A DNA stretch of 64,000 nt, taken from Plasmopara viticola. Taxonomy: Eukaryota > Oomycota > Peronosporomycetes > Peronosporales > Peronosporaceae. The stretch spans positions 1,426,001-1,490,000 of the forward strand of contig MBPM02000008.1 of assembly GCA_001695595.3 (NCBI GenBank). The letters are read 5' to 3'. Of the stretch, positions 1 to 11,678 are shown one piece after another. Position 1 is the first letter of the stretch. Every line of letters starts with the position of its first letter. Position numbers and translations under genes: made by a program. The notes beneath the pieces are model-generated. The model saw nothing but the letters and a program-made list of their open reading frames with translations, was not told the DNA's origin and did not search any database.

Positions 1-345
1 CGAGCGCATCAAGCGCTCTGTGCGAGTCAAGGAAAAGCCTTTACGCCGACGGCGCTGGAACGGCAATTGATGGAAGATGTGGCGCCAGTGGTCGTGCGGG
101 TCGTCCCCACGCGGTTTGAAGGGCATAAAGTCAAGAGTTGCGATCATTACCAATGGACGTGGTGCGAAGGGTTTGACAAGACGGGCAATGAAAAGTGTCG
201 AGGGACGAATCGCCACGACAAGTGTCCCAAGTATCTCGCGAATTGCACCTTGTGGAAGCACAAACTGCCGCCCAAGAGTCGAAAACCAAAGTTGGAGCTT
301 GGCCACGTCGACTCGCCGACGAAAAAGTTGAAACACTTTACTTAA
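1..345 (+). CDS. C-terminal part of a Cys-rich protein (5' end outside window)
   Basis: The frame is open from the first base to a TAA at 343-345, so this is the 3' end of a gene that begins upstream of the window; the in-frame TTG/ATG at 67-72 need not be the start. The visible 114 residues hold a Cys/His/Trp-rich block starting near base 139: SCDHYQWTWC, then cysteines spaced C-x7-C-x10-C-x8-C-x6-C, ending in CTLWKH. It is followed by a Lys/Pro-rich tail ending KKLKHFT. The spacing suggests a zinc-binding or disulfide module; the basic tail suits a nuclear or nucleic-acid-binding protein, but I do not recognise the family. It lies 122 bp upstream of the next gene on the same strand. Codon use is G/C-rich like the other genes here, unlike the A/T-rich desert. 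Confidence 0.7.
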   Translation, partial: RAHQALCASQGKAFTPTALERQLMEDVAPVVVRVVPTRFEGHKVKSCDHYQWTWCEGFDKTGNEKCRGTNRHDKCPKYLANCTLWKHKLPPKSRKPKLELGHVDSPTKKLKHFT

Positions 346-467
346 TCGAGAGGTTTGGCACTTAGTGTTTGCCAATTAGGGGGGCGTTATTATCTTAATC
401 TAATACATTGAGGGTCCGTTCGGCTGAAGAGCCTTTTTAGATCTGTAACGGGCAAGCACGAGCGAGT

Positions 468-1196
468 ATGGGCAATACTTGCTGTTCGTGTTTACAACGC
501 AAGCAGAGCGTCGATGATGTCGTGGATGGTTCGTTGGAAGACAAGTTACTGGGTCAAGTGGACGATGGGCCAGACGAAGCTCTTGCTGGTGAGGAAGCGT
601 GGCGTCGACGACGTGAAGAGGTCCAGGAGGAAGAAGAGATGACGATGAACGACGACGAGCGAGGCAGTCGGACGTCATTTGATCGGGACGCGAACGATTG
701 GCACAAGGCGGCAACGCTTCAGAAAGACGCAAGTGAGTTCGTTGACGACGATGAGGACAATGAAGCGTTTGGCAGTGCCGAAGAAAGTGGTGCAGAGGAC
801 GAAGAGTTTCAAGAAACGAGCGAAGAGGGTCCGTTTGGCGAGGAGTATCGATTGACGCAATTGACGAGTCGCGACTCGTACGCTTCGAATTGCAGTGCGT
901 TTCGAGCAGAAGATTCGCGAGTGTTTCGAGACACGGAGATTGAGGGGTCGCCAGACATGACCAACCCGTTCTTAGCTCCACGAGTGTCGTCGAGTTTCCG
1001 CGATTCGTTGACGACGACGACATTTCTCGAGAGCGAGGACGAGACCGTGCGTGCAACAGAGTTGCAGACACAAGAACAAGAGGATGACGGAGAGAGAGCG
1101 ACTCAGGCTGAAGAGTCTCGGGATTCCAGCTCGTCGACTATGCGATCTCGTTTAGCAAAGAAAAAAAAAAGAAGTAGGAAATCCACGGGCAAATAA
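468..1196 (+). CDS. Acidic low-complexity protein with dual-acylation N-terminus
   Basis: Single-exon frame of 242 codons from the first in-frame ATG (after GAGCGAGT) to TAA. The N-terminus MGNTCCSC has Gly2 for N-myristoylation and Cys5, Cys6 and Cys8 as possible palmitoylation sites, the arrangement of dually acylated membrane-anchored proteins. The body (about 15-215) is very rich in Glu, Asp, Ser and Arg and has no recognisable fold, so it is probably disordered. The last 15 residues are strongly basic (LAKKKKRSRKSTGK), which could be a second membrane-contacting patch or a nuclear signal. I do not recognise a family. The neighbour at 1241-1480, convergent and only 44 bp away, also starts with a myristoylation-like sequence. 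Membrane location is an inference from the N-terminus alone. Confidence 0.8.
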   Translation: MGNTCCSCLQRKQSVDDVVDGSLEDKLLGQVDDGPDEALAGEEAWRRRREEVQEEEEMTMNDDERGSRTSFDRDANDWHKAATLQKDASEFVDDDEDNEAFGSAEESGAEDEEFQETSEEGPFGEEYRLTQLTSRDSYASNCSAFRAEDSRVFRDTEIEGSPDMTNPFLAPRVSSSFRDSLTTTTFLESEDETVRATELQTQEQEDDGERATQAEESRDSSSSTMRSRLAKKKKRSRKSTGK

Positions 1197-1240
1197 ATTG
1201 GACCACAAGATGTGTTATTTAGTGTTAACTGTCACTTTGA

Positions 1241-1480
1241 CTATACCTCCCAAACGGCTTCAGCCGGTTGTTGGCTTGTGCTCTTGTATGTCGGAGGTGT
1301 ATACTTTTCATAGTCTTGCAGTCGGTATGCGGTCGGATGGTGCAGGAGGTTGAAAGAGCTCCAGCGCTTCCAGCTCTCGTCTTCGACCACGAGGGGCTCC
1401 TTGTTCGCGTTCGACTTGGTGCTACAGTGTTGTCGAGACGAATAGCATCGTGCCAAGGCATTACTGCATCCTTGACCCAT
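1241..1480 (-). CDS. Small protein with MGQGCS myristoylation-like start
   Basis: 79-residue minus-strand frame ending in TAG. I chose the ATG at 1480 because it gives MGQGCSNALARC, with Gly2, a small polar residue at position 6 and Cys5, Cys12 and Cys19 available for palmitoylation; the frame itself is open a few codons further up (TTG at 1489). The rest is a soluble, Trp/Tyr-containing sequence (for example ESWKRWSSFNLLHH and DYEKYTPP) ending EAVWEV. Codon use resembles the real genes of this window. No family recognised. It is convergent with 468-1196. The opposite strand is also open (1268-1591) but lacks an acylation or domain signal; I regard that frame as the shadow. A missing upstream exon cannot be excluded. 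Confidence 0.55.
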   Translation of the reverse strand: MGQGCSNALARCYSSRQHCSTKSNANKEPLVVEDESWKRWSSFNLLHHPTAYRLQDYEKYTPPTYKSTSQQPAEAVWEV

Positions 1481-4400
1481 GTCTTTCAAAGACGCCGAGA
1501 AGATCGCGCGCGAAAGGACATGGACTTGATACGCGGCGCTTCGTGCTCAAATCTTTTCGGATCGTATGTCCTTATACCCAAAGTCACCTAAAGGGGGGTG
1601 AAAAATATCGAATCATTAATAAGAAATACACGTCTTGATTGACACAAATGATAAGCCAGCAAGGGACCATTTCCTTGCCTTTTTGGTGTGCTGCATCTTC
1701 TTTGGCATCTGTCGTACAAATTCTCAGTACCACTAGACGCGCAATGATCCGAATATTTTTCAAAGCCTTTTTGCACGGATGATGTATCCAGATATCTTGA
1801 GACATGGCTCGAGTTGTCAGTGTCAGACGTAGGACACTTAGAGTCACACCGGTGGCAAAGACTGTCTCTTTATCTAGAGAAATTCCTCATAGCTCAAATT
1901 TCCAACGAAATAGGCTTGATGTTGCTTATGTTTTAGTGACTTGCATCATTGCTTTTGAGTGACAAGGGCATGATGAACTATCTGCTGTGTAAAAAGTGAG
2001 AAATCAACCAGGAAGGGAGAAAACGATTGGCCAGTTCGTTGGATCATCAAGAAGAGCTCGACTTTAGAATTGGCGGAGAAGTGAAGGCGCGTGCTGCACT
2101 CCTAAAGTAAAACAAAACTAACCAAGAGCGTGAAGCGGAAGTTAGCTTAGGTTCCATTGTACCAGATCGCGCAGAAGAGTACCTGATTTAGCGCATTTCG
2201 TGTGCGACTTTTTTAAAGATTTGAGCTACAATTTGAGTAGATTCGATATTCACGACAAATGCGCGTCTGGGTAAAGAGCTTTTGTGCAGCATATTGATTT
2301 TCCAGCTTTGAGAGGTATTCGAGCTGCTGGATGTCATGATGGTGCCAGTCTGTCAAAAAAGTTCATTTTTACATCGAACTTGTTTTCGATATTTGCCGCT
2401 TGTACATTAACTTGTGGGTTGCAGTTATTCCTTTCTATAATTCTGTATACGCTCTAAATTATACAATCTATGGCACGCATATTATGTTTGGTCGAAGCTG
2501 CTAAGAAGTGTCAATATTAGGCAGGTTAAATTTCAATTTTAGTTGCAAGCTGGAAAAAATACTCGTTAGGCTTCTGTCGTGCTTCAGTCTAAAGGCTCAG
2601 AACCAGCTTTACCCTTTTTTAGTAACGGCCCGTTTATCCTGTCCCTTATGGATTATATCCCAGTGCTACTAATCACACTTGACAATTATTCGAAGGGTCA
2701 GTTCGGTCATAACAATGATCAAACAGATAGCAAAGAGGACTGTCGGTCTATTGACTTATTTTATCAGGACCAAGCCAATGCAGAATAAAAATTTCCTCGG
2801 CTTTCACAGGTGCCACTGCATCAGATCCAATCTCTGTGCCTAAGGACTCGCCTGCCACAAAGGCTCCGCATGTCGAGTCTTAAAACTCATCTGCTGTAGA
2901 TTCACAAAGACGAGAAAGGCTCTAGAAGATAATCAATCTCAAGGTCGGGGGTGCAAGCTCTTTGTTGTATCTGGTATGGTTGTCCGTAGACACCCTGGCC
3001 TTCAGGAGAGGTATATGGTAAAACCTCGACGGGTAATATTGCTGGCTAGATTCACAAAAACGCCTCAGACTACTGACAATGTTGTGAATACATTCTCGTC
3101 GTCTGGAGATACACCTGGAACGTTATTAGAAATAGCGTCAGGCTCAGACAAAAAGATCTACCTCGGATGACGTCGCGAATGAGATCTTTGAAATTGACGA
3201 CCAAAAGTGAAAGACTAACGTCAAAGACAACAGCCCTCAATACATTCTACGTTTAAGTCCTATAGACGCAGTCGTAGTATGTGTATTTTTTCCATTGCTG
3301 AACACCGATGCAAGTCATCACTTTTGAGCATTATACTCTATGCTAGACGGTTTCGACAAGGGCGAAAGGAGCCTTATATAAGGACCAATTGGCCAATGTA
3401 GGTCTTGGCACTATGCGATACGCTCACGTGCTTTGCACACCGGGGGACACACCTCGCGTGGCATCAACGAAGAAAACTTAGCTTTAAAGGAGCCTTTGTT
3501 GAGGTACGACCTTACGGCTACTATGTGCATATTCGAAGAACCACATCAAAATGGCGGTGTAAGAGGCTTGATAGTGAATGCAAACTCATGCCTGTTAAGG
3601 ACCGTAAGTTTAAATCAGTGATTAATGTGAGATTTCGATTCAGTCATCGAAGCAATTTTTGCCAACTTGATAAAGAAAGTATCGATGAGTTCGCATTGCT
3701 TTAGCGGTGATTCCCAGTGTCTGTTCACATAGCTCTTCGTGCCTGGTACGAAATTGATCTCATGCCTCACGCGATAGCCCTGTTGGTGGGTCTCTCGACG
3801 CTACATCTGAAGTGTCCTTTGATAGAGATATGCCGGCCTTTTGGCTTACTTAAGAAAGTCTTACAATCTTTAAACCACCATATTCGAGCTATACCGGCTA
3901 TTTAACTCATTAAGGCGTTAGTAGCTTTGAGCTTCAGACACTCAGGCAGTGCCCTAAATGGACGCATCTTTTGTGACTCAGCGACCATTTTAATTGTCAG
4001 TTTTCCCTCTAAATAAGGCCGTTTGGTCAACCGTAAATTGTCCTTGACGTTCATGGATCGATCGGCGACGCATCTCCGTACTCTTCTTACAAAGCTGTTT
4101 TGCCTTCTATCGGCAGTTAACTTACCTCTTCTTGCAGGCACACGTCATCGGTAGTTGGTGTATCACCTACAGAGACCTACAATTCACGTTCTAAGTGGGT
4201 TTCAAGCGCAAGTGGTGCCTAATTTCTTGTCGACGAAAGGTCAATTGACGTTCTTACGTCTACTATACAAATAATATTACCTACGAAAATTCCTATGTCT
4301 ATATCTTCAAAGGAGTTGTAGACACCACAGTGGGTTGAAAATGACTAGCCAAAGCCCTAATGTCACGGAATTGGGTAGATAATACCTGTGGCCTTCCCTT

Positions 4401-6049
4401 TTCGAATGATTCAAACTCTATTTTTCTAGAATCAAGTGACACTTTTTCAGGTCGAAGCGGAAATTTGCCTTCGGGTTGTTAAAGACTTGTAGGACTAGCA
4501 GCTTACAACTGCTAGTTCCTTTATAAAAAAAACTGTAAAGCTCTCAGGGACTGAGTGCCCATGGTGTGCATCAACTACACACTTCACAAAAGGGTGTAAT
4601 TTCTCTCTATCAAAGCTTCTTGTGACTAGGTTTTACCTTATTCTGAGGGTGTAACTTTGGCGAGCAAAATTAAGCAAGCATTATAGCACGCAAAAAGTCA
4701 ACTTATTTGGTCCCTTTGGGCCATATACGAGTCATAGCTCTTTCCTTGTTATGGCTTCGGTAGCGGGTGCTGTTTTGCTTGGTAACGATTAAGTTTTTTC
4801 AAGACTGAGGTGGACACTATCTTATGGATCCAAAAGCTGTCCATTCTCGTTATTTTAAAGGTGAGTGTCAGTGGTTGTATAATTCGCTCTCATTGATCGT
4901 TGCACACTGCAGTTAATTGGTTTAAATAAGACGTGAGTTGACCATGCGCACTGTCACCTTAATGTGTTCGGGGAGAGGCATCCCAAAGATTGAGGCGATA
5001 GTCTCTTAGCATCGCGCTCACGCATTCTCATCAAGAAAGAAGTGCAAGAACTGGCAATTTTAATGATCGCCGCGAGAACGCAGCTCAATTGCTCCTTCAT
5101 GCGTTCCCAGGACCTAAAGTATTTTAATACAAAAGCTTTGTGGCTAGATGAAGTGCGCGTGGTGCGCGCACTTGACCTTTCACGATAATTACCTCTTCGT
5201 AATTTTTTTCATTAAAAAGAAATGGTTCTGGGCAATCTTTCTTTCAAAAGTTAGAGCCTTGTATATCATTGGCTATCCTTTTATAATGGTCTCTACCGCC
5301 GATGCCATCTCATTCTTTATTCCGAAATTCTAGAGCGAAAACGTTGCTCGTAGTGATCTATCGCCAAAATGCGCTCCAACCGTAGAATAGAGACCTACAA
5401 ATGCAGTTGTCTCATCAAGCCAGTACATTTTTTCAGTAGTGCTATCTGCTCGTTTGATGACTGCAAAATTGGAGCTATATTTGATTCGTCTCCTCTGCGA
5501 GGTCTTACGTGGTTATTTTGCCCACGCGAGCATAATATAACTACAGGCTCCAGGTGCAACGACGACAACATCTTGCACAAGAAAAATGCGCAATTAAATT
5601 CTTTTTCTGGGCAAAGATCTCACTCAGCACTCCTTATAGAGGTGTTGCTAAGTTGGTGGACAAGCAGTGTTGCCCTCGTCTCGGCTTTGCATCGTTTCCA
5701 TTAGGAAAAAAAGGCTTCTACACGACCAAAAACGCACGTGCTTGGGATTAACGGGGGGTTTGCAACAAAGTTTTGACTTCTTACGGCTACTCAAGACCCT
5801 TAAGGTCTTAGAAAAGTGATGGTGTCTCCTTACCTTGTTACCCCACCATGCTATTGATAACCTTATTTGCTAGCGTGGCAGTTGACGTTGTCTCGTGGCG
5901 TAGTGGCACGAGGTGAATGCCGTGTCTCAATGCTCTATGTAAGTGAAATTATGGTGGTGAGTGTATGACCTCGAATAAATCATCCAGATTTACTCAATCA
6001 TGAAGCAAACCATTTGTTTGGTTATCGCGACGCAACTATGAACGCCGGC
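1481..6049. other. Gene desert, decayed A/T-rich DNA
   Basis: No frame here looks like an intact gene: open stretches are short (up to about 110 codons), A/T-rich, full of rare residues such as Cys, Phe, Ile and His, and overlap on both strands. A short protein-like frame at 5369-5704 (+) has no recognisable motif. No tRNA, rRNA or clear terminal repeats were seen. The likeliest content is mutated transposon DNA. Confidence 0.5.
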
Positions 6050-6890
6050 GAAGGATCAATCGCTCAAATTTAGCATCTTTGGCGGCGATGAAGAACGGTA
6101 ATGAAGGATCTAAATTATTATCCGATTTGTGCATTTGATTGACTGAATCGTCTGAGAAGCTTTCAGCTCTGCTGATTTGGACCATTGCATCGTCTGCCTT
6201 GCTCAAGAGCGCGTTGGAAATCCAATTATGACCGTCGGCATCAAACTTCAGTAGCTTGCAGCCGAATTTAAATGTTGAAAGGGTCGTAAGCGGTCCGGCA
6301 AAGCTAGAACAGCTACCAGCAGAATATTTTCCTTGCTGCTATTACGATTATTCTGAAATTGGCTTTCTCATCACAAATAACATTCTCCTTTAACCGATAA
6401 GACAATTACATTGCGAGACCCGCATAACCCGCACTATTTGTATCAATGAATACGCCTAATCAGCTTTTCATATCCTTTTGGCATCGACGCATTGATGATG
6501 CCAGAGCGGTTTTCTTCACTAAAATTGTGCCCGAGTCTCATGATAGCTAACAAAGCAATTGAAGACTTTCATTTGCCGCAAAGACTCCAACCTTTAAAGT
6601 GGCATAAAGAATATTAGTGCTCATGACCTCAAAATTGCGCCGCAGGTGTCCATAAAAGCTGACTGAGTTGCTTCAAAGAGGCTATAGACGAATATATCGT
6701 CAAACTATGACCGGCGAATGGCATTAATTGCTGGTATAAATGTGTGACCAGACGCTTGATTGTCGTTGGCATCATATCAGGCGACCAAGCGCGTGAGGGG
6801 TAAATACGACTATTTACTTTGGAATGGGTTGGATTCACCGACAAAATACAGTAAACTATCAACAAATTCAAGTACCGCTGCACTATTCAG
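6050..6890 (-). mobile_element. Decayed Ty3/gypsy pol (RT tail to RNase H)
   Basis: On the minus strand, 6883-6629 reads like the region just after the reverse-transcriptase palm of gypsy elements: SRIYPSRAWSPD, PTTIKRLV, QQLMPFAGH and then YSSIASLKQLSQLL, which match the usual order 'G.I....GV.PDP..I..L', 'LQQF...' and 'Y.....PL..LL'. Further on (6290-6050) an uninterrupted stretch of about 80 codons without a start contains FGCKLLKFDADGHNWISNAL, resembling the RNase H tail '..W...L..F.....H..G..N.WAD.LSR'. Between and after these blocks there are frameshifts and stops (for example TAG after LILRRRS), so the copy is dead. The assignment rests on motif order read by eye. Confidence 0.55.
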
Positions 6891-9800
6891 CTGGTAGAAA
6901 ACGTAGAGTAGTCGCCTTTTTCTGCTCAAGTTTCGAACACACAAAGTTGGCGACGAGTGAGAATAGAGAAACTTTCAGTGCCTGGTAACTAGGTCAGTCT
7001 CAAACTATATTTTTATCCAGTTGGAGGTTTTATGGTGGTCCAATAATGGTCTTCGAGCTCACGCTATTGGGAAGCATACATAAATGGTTTCACAGCGGTC
7101 CAACTATGGACGCTTGAGGGAATTTAGCACTCGACTTTGACAACTCTTTAATGATATGGGATTGCACTTTCGCTTCTTTGAAATGTGCTGACATTATTCT
7201 TCATGCGCTTCAACGATGGTAATTACATTCAGCTTTCCAAGTTTGTTTGTATACAAAACTAGTCTTTCTTAAAGTACAAAAGCTACCATTTTGTCCTCTA
7301 AAACAAGCGGACGTAGCTATTACCGTCTGCAACGATGCGTGCAATAAATAAAATCAAAAGAAGATTTCGCAACTTTACCAGTGCATACTTTATAGCAAGT
7401 GTTTTATTAGAGCGGGGTACTTCTGTTTGACGGACTTTAGCTGGCTAACCGACCTGACTTTAAGGATCTGTAGCAACGACAGCAAATGGTAAAGTCTGAA
7501 GCTTTGCAAATGACGCTAAGAGGCATTGTTTTGTCCGGTAAAGCCAAAACAAGGGCCTGCTATAAGCTCTTCTGGATGCTGGTTTCGCTATCACAGCGTA
7601 AATTAATGTATTTTTATGAAAATGGGACGAGGGTATCGAAAGACTCGCCGAAGTAGCTTTGAACTCGTGCAAATGATGGATAGGCTTCAACGCTATGCTA
7701 AAAAATTGGATTGTGGGGCTCTAGAAGAAAGTTGGACTTCTTTGGCCATGTAACCGATAGCTACACAATTCAATCGGTCGTCACGCATTTCAGCGCGAGG
7801 TATCCGATTTGCGTCGAAATAGAGCATTTCTTTATACCTAATTCAGTCGCTCAAACCACTCAATTTAATGAGTGCTCGGTTTCTCAGCCTTCGTTTTATG
7901 CGACGATAACTATGGTTACATTCAGCCGCCATAAAATTTTCTGTGTTTGCCTAGGCTTTAAGGTTGGGGGCGGGGATAACGCTTTAAATAGATGCTGGGG
8001 AAGACCACATACGACTCGGAATATGCAGTATCATAGATTTTTAATAGACGCTTCATAGATTTTGGTTATCTGTAAGTGCGTTTCTGCCCTGCCGATTACA
8101 TCCAGTCGACCTTTTGCAAACTTAGATACAGCTTTCGCAAGAAAAATGGCCCCAAAATTGGGACCTGAGAAAAAAAAACATTTCGGACGCTTTCACGTTA
8201 ATACGTAAACCGCATTGTTGATGGCAAAATCAATCATAAAGAATATACTAACCGGAGACCGTAGAGCCTCAGCGCAGTGCCTTTAAGCCCACACCTATCT
8301 TCTAGCGTCTGACTAAAAGTTGATAGCTGCTCAAATTAGCAAGCGCTTTTGAACTGCGTGTAAAGTTTCTACAATTTATTGGACAAGCGCTTTGGAAGAC
8401 CCATTGTATTTCCTAGATAGCTGTCTAGACCGTATCATGTCCTCAAACGAAAGCGTCTTCTGGATTCTTGGAGTCTGCTTAATCTGCATGGCTGCTACAA
8501 TTCAGTCGAGAAATTTAATTATCTTTGACCCAAAAAAATTGGTCGATGTTGGCATTACGTTTCCTAGTCCACATTACATTTGATTTTTTTGAGTCTATAA
8601 AATCAATTGTTCTTCTTTGAGGCGGATATATGAACAGATTTAACGTCAAAGCATACATGTTATTATTAATTCTGTCGTGTTACCCGACGTCCAAATACCG
8701 CGGGTGTTAGATAGCTCTGTGTCATCCATAGCCACTTCAATGGCAATGTATGAAAACATTTCTGCATCTTGAACATAAGGTGTCTTTTGAGTACAGTATA
8801 CAAGATGTACGAAGGACTTCACGCTCTTCTTCAAATTTGGTGCCAATACAAATGTTACGGAATGGTTTATTTAGCTTTAAGCACGAAGTAGTTGCCACGA
8901 TATGCATTAGTTTAAAGAGCTGGCGACAAACGCAAAAATCCTGACTTCCGTACTAAGAGAAACTTTGCTTCCTTGGCGCAGAAGACATTCATAAAGTCAC
9001 ATTGCTTTCGTGACAACGGCACTGCTCACTTACAATTCACTTCTTTCAAAAGTAAAGTCAAATTCGTGTCTATTCCTCATATAATTTGAGTAATTAAGTG
9101 GATAGCCTCTGGAGCTCACAATTTAGTGTGTTAGGGAAAGGATATATCGAAATTCAATAATTATGCTAAGTCTCTTGGCACAAGTCCAACTTGCGCCGTC
9201 TATAAAGCTGCTTCAATACATCTTCTTTTTTATCAATGGATCCTCAAAGCAAATTTTATATTTAGCATCACTAACTTTGAGCAATTATGGTCTTTATTTC
9301 GCGAAAATTTGCCTGCTTTGACTTCTTCGAGATCTTGTTACTATAACACTTCTTGCAGTGCCTTCGATAGGAGCGCACCATCCGCGACACAACCACCAGC
9401 AAAATTAACAAACTTTGATTTTTTCGCCAGCCACAGAGTCTCTCGTAAAACTTAAGCTTTGTCACTTCTGCTCTCTTCTCGCCAAACTATGCTACCCGCT
9501 CTTGGTGGTAGGTTCACATCCTTCATGCCTTTGATCTAAAAGCTATTTTGACTGAAAGTGACCGAATCCGGAGCTCTTTTTTAAGTACTTCCGCCAATTG
9601 TATTAGCTGAACACGGACACTTTCCAGTGCGTATGATTGCTCGACTCACTACAGCCTCCCAAAAGTCAAAATGTTTTCGTATCTTCGTACACTTTCATGT
9701 ACAGCCAGCAGTCTATCGCTAGTGATTCCTTTGACATTAAGCCTGCTCTCCACGGCAAGGTTTTAATGATGTGAGAGCGAACGTACGCTCATTAGAAGGA

Positions 9801-11678
9801 GTTAAGTTTTTCCACCCCGCCTTTACTAATAGTCAATGTTTTTTGGCTCCGACAGCCTGCTTCTATCCGCACTTATGCAAAGCCTTTAAGCTGAAGTAAA
9901 GTACACTCGTCAGACCTCTTCGGGACAAGCTGCCGAAGAAGTCTGACATGTACAGCTTTATCTAGGTGAAGGGCTTAAACTTAGCAGCCAAAGCAACGAG
10001 CTCATTGACAGTTAATTCGTTCTTATCAGCGGGCCCACGAACATATCCTATGGGACAATAAATTGCTTATCTACGGCGTTCCAAAGGAGCTATCCTATCT
10101 ATGGCTAAACTCTTCTTGAAGAGCAATTTTCATCGCCTTCTCCATTGTTGCTGCCAGAACTCTAAAGAGGTGTGTGCGAGGCTTAATTTGTATGTTGACA
10201 CAATCACCCTAGATTAGCCGTCTCAGTAATGGACTTCCTTAAAATTATAAGCAGCTAAAGAAACTTACATTTTTCTTGCTTGCGGGCAAGAAGGCATAAG
10301 TAGTGGTAGAGACCAGAAGAAAAATTGCCTCAGTCGTCTCTTTATATTACTCGAATACACAAAATATTGAGGTAATATGGTCTCAAGGGTGATGCCTAGC
10401 CTTTGGCCCGATCTTCTTGGTAAGAAAGTGCGAGCGCCGCTAATCCAAAGTCGTGGCCGCTTAAGTGTTTATCAGCTATACCTCATCAATTCAAAGCCCT
10501 CATCAATCCAAAGAAGACTTTGGTATTCAATCCCATTGAATATGAAAACCTTGATAATTATCAGCGTGGACGCACTATCTTCAGGGGTAACGAATTCTGT
10601 GCTTCTTGAGCCCAGGAGAATCAAATCTGCTCGTACAGCTTACACGCCGCAACCCATTGCAGCTGCTTGGAAGCGGAAAGGGTCACACATTAAATCCAGC
10701 GAATTTTTTGAGTAGTTCGAACTGTGCGTTTCACATATGCGAAAAGACAATTTAATTCATTCCAATTTTCCTATGCGAGGATGATCCATCCTCGTAGGCG
10801 TAACATTGACAGCTAAGTGCTGTCAATTGAGTTGAGTGCACCACCTTGCACAATATGGCGTGCAGGATCTCGCGGCGACAACTTCCGATCTCAAGTTGTG
10901 ATAAAATATTTGGTAGGAGTGTAAATATCTCCAGCGCCTTCTCATTCTTAGTGGTCGTTTAGAAAGCGATCATCAGTCGCAGCCCAGGACACATATGGAG
11001 CCTTTTCGAGTGTCTGCTTGGTTATTGCTCAGCCTACGCCGATTCAAGCTGGAGAAAAGATGATTATCAATCAGCTTTCTTCTACCAAAAGAAGCTCATT
11101 TTTTTCGTGAGGAGGATATAACATAAGGCCGAACCTGTAAACCTAAAGTGAAGTGATGCCTTCAGCTACCCGGTATGCGCCTTAATGTACTACGCATAAT
11201 GCGAAGGCAAAGTGCCTAAATGTTGCAATAATGCAGTCGACGACCGTCGGATAAATTTTCCAACACTACATTCAGTCTACACTTTGCTCATTATAATGCC
11301 TCTGAACCAGAGCTTGCAAAATTTCATACATTAATAGTTTCGTGTCTTCATGAGCCTTTCGAAGAGTCAATAGCCAACCTGGGTCATATCCCGAAGTCCA
11401 CGAAGTTGATCGGCATAAACGAAGAGGGCGACACTTCGACAAGAAGGATGCGTTGCTGCGATTATTCAGATCGATATAGTATACTACAGCCCGTCAACCT
11501 AATAATAAAAAGATCATACGAGATAACCATAGGATGTCCGGCAAATAATATGACACGTGAAACCAATGCCCAATAGGGGGTTTAAAAATGGACTTGGGTG
11601 AAAAGTTGACGGCCACTTGATGCTTACGCCGCTGTCTTGAATCTTCTATCCTAGCTCTACGTGGTAATCACTTACTCC
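6891..11678. other. Gene desert upstream of the IQ-motif gene
   Basis: A/T-rich DNA with only short overlapping open frames (for example 7711-8058 and 10377-10715 on +, 7460-7690 and 9271-9465 on -). None shows a family motif, signal peptide or gene-like codon use. The last few hundred bases must hold the promoter of the gene at 11679, but I see no clear initiator element; the nearest candidate is ATCACTTAC at about 11666. Confidence 0.5.

Noticed and set aside
400..1071. 223-codon minus-strand frame opposite the MGNTCCSC gene
   Set aside because: Arg/Ser/Pro/Thr-rich reading of an acidic gene's complement; no start context or motif, and the plus frame has the better start and stop.
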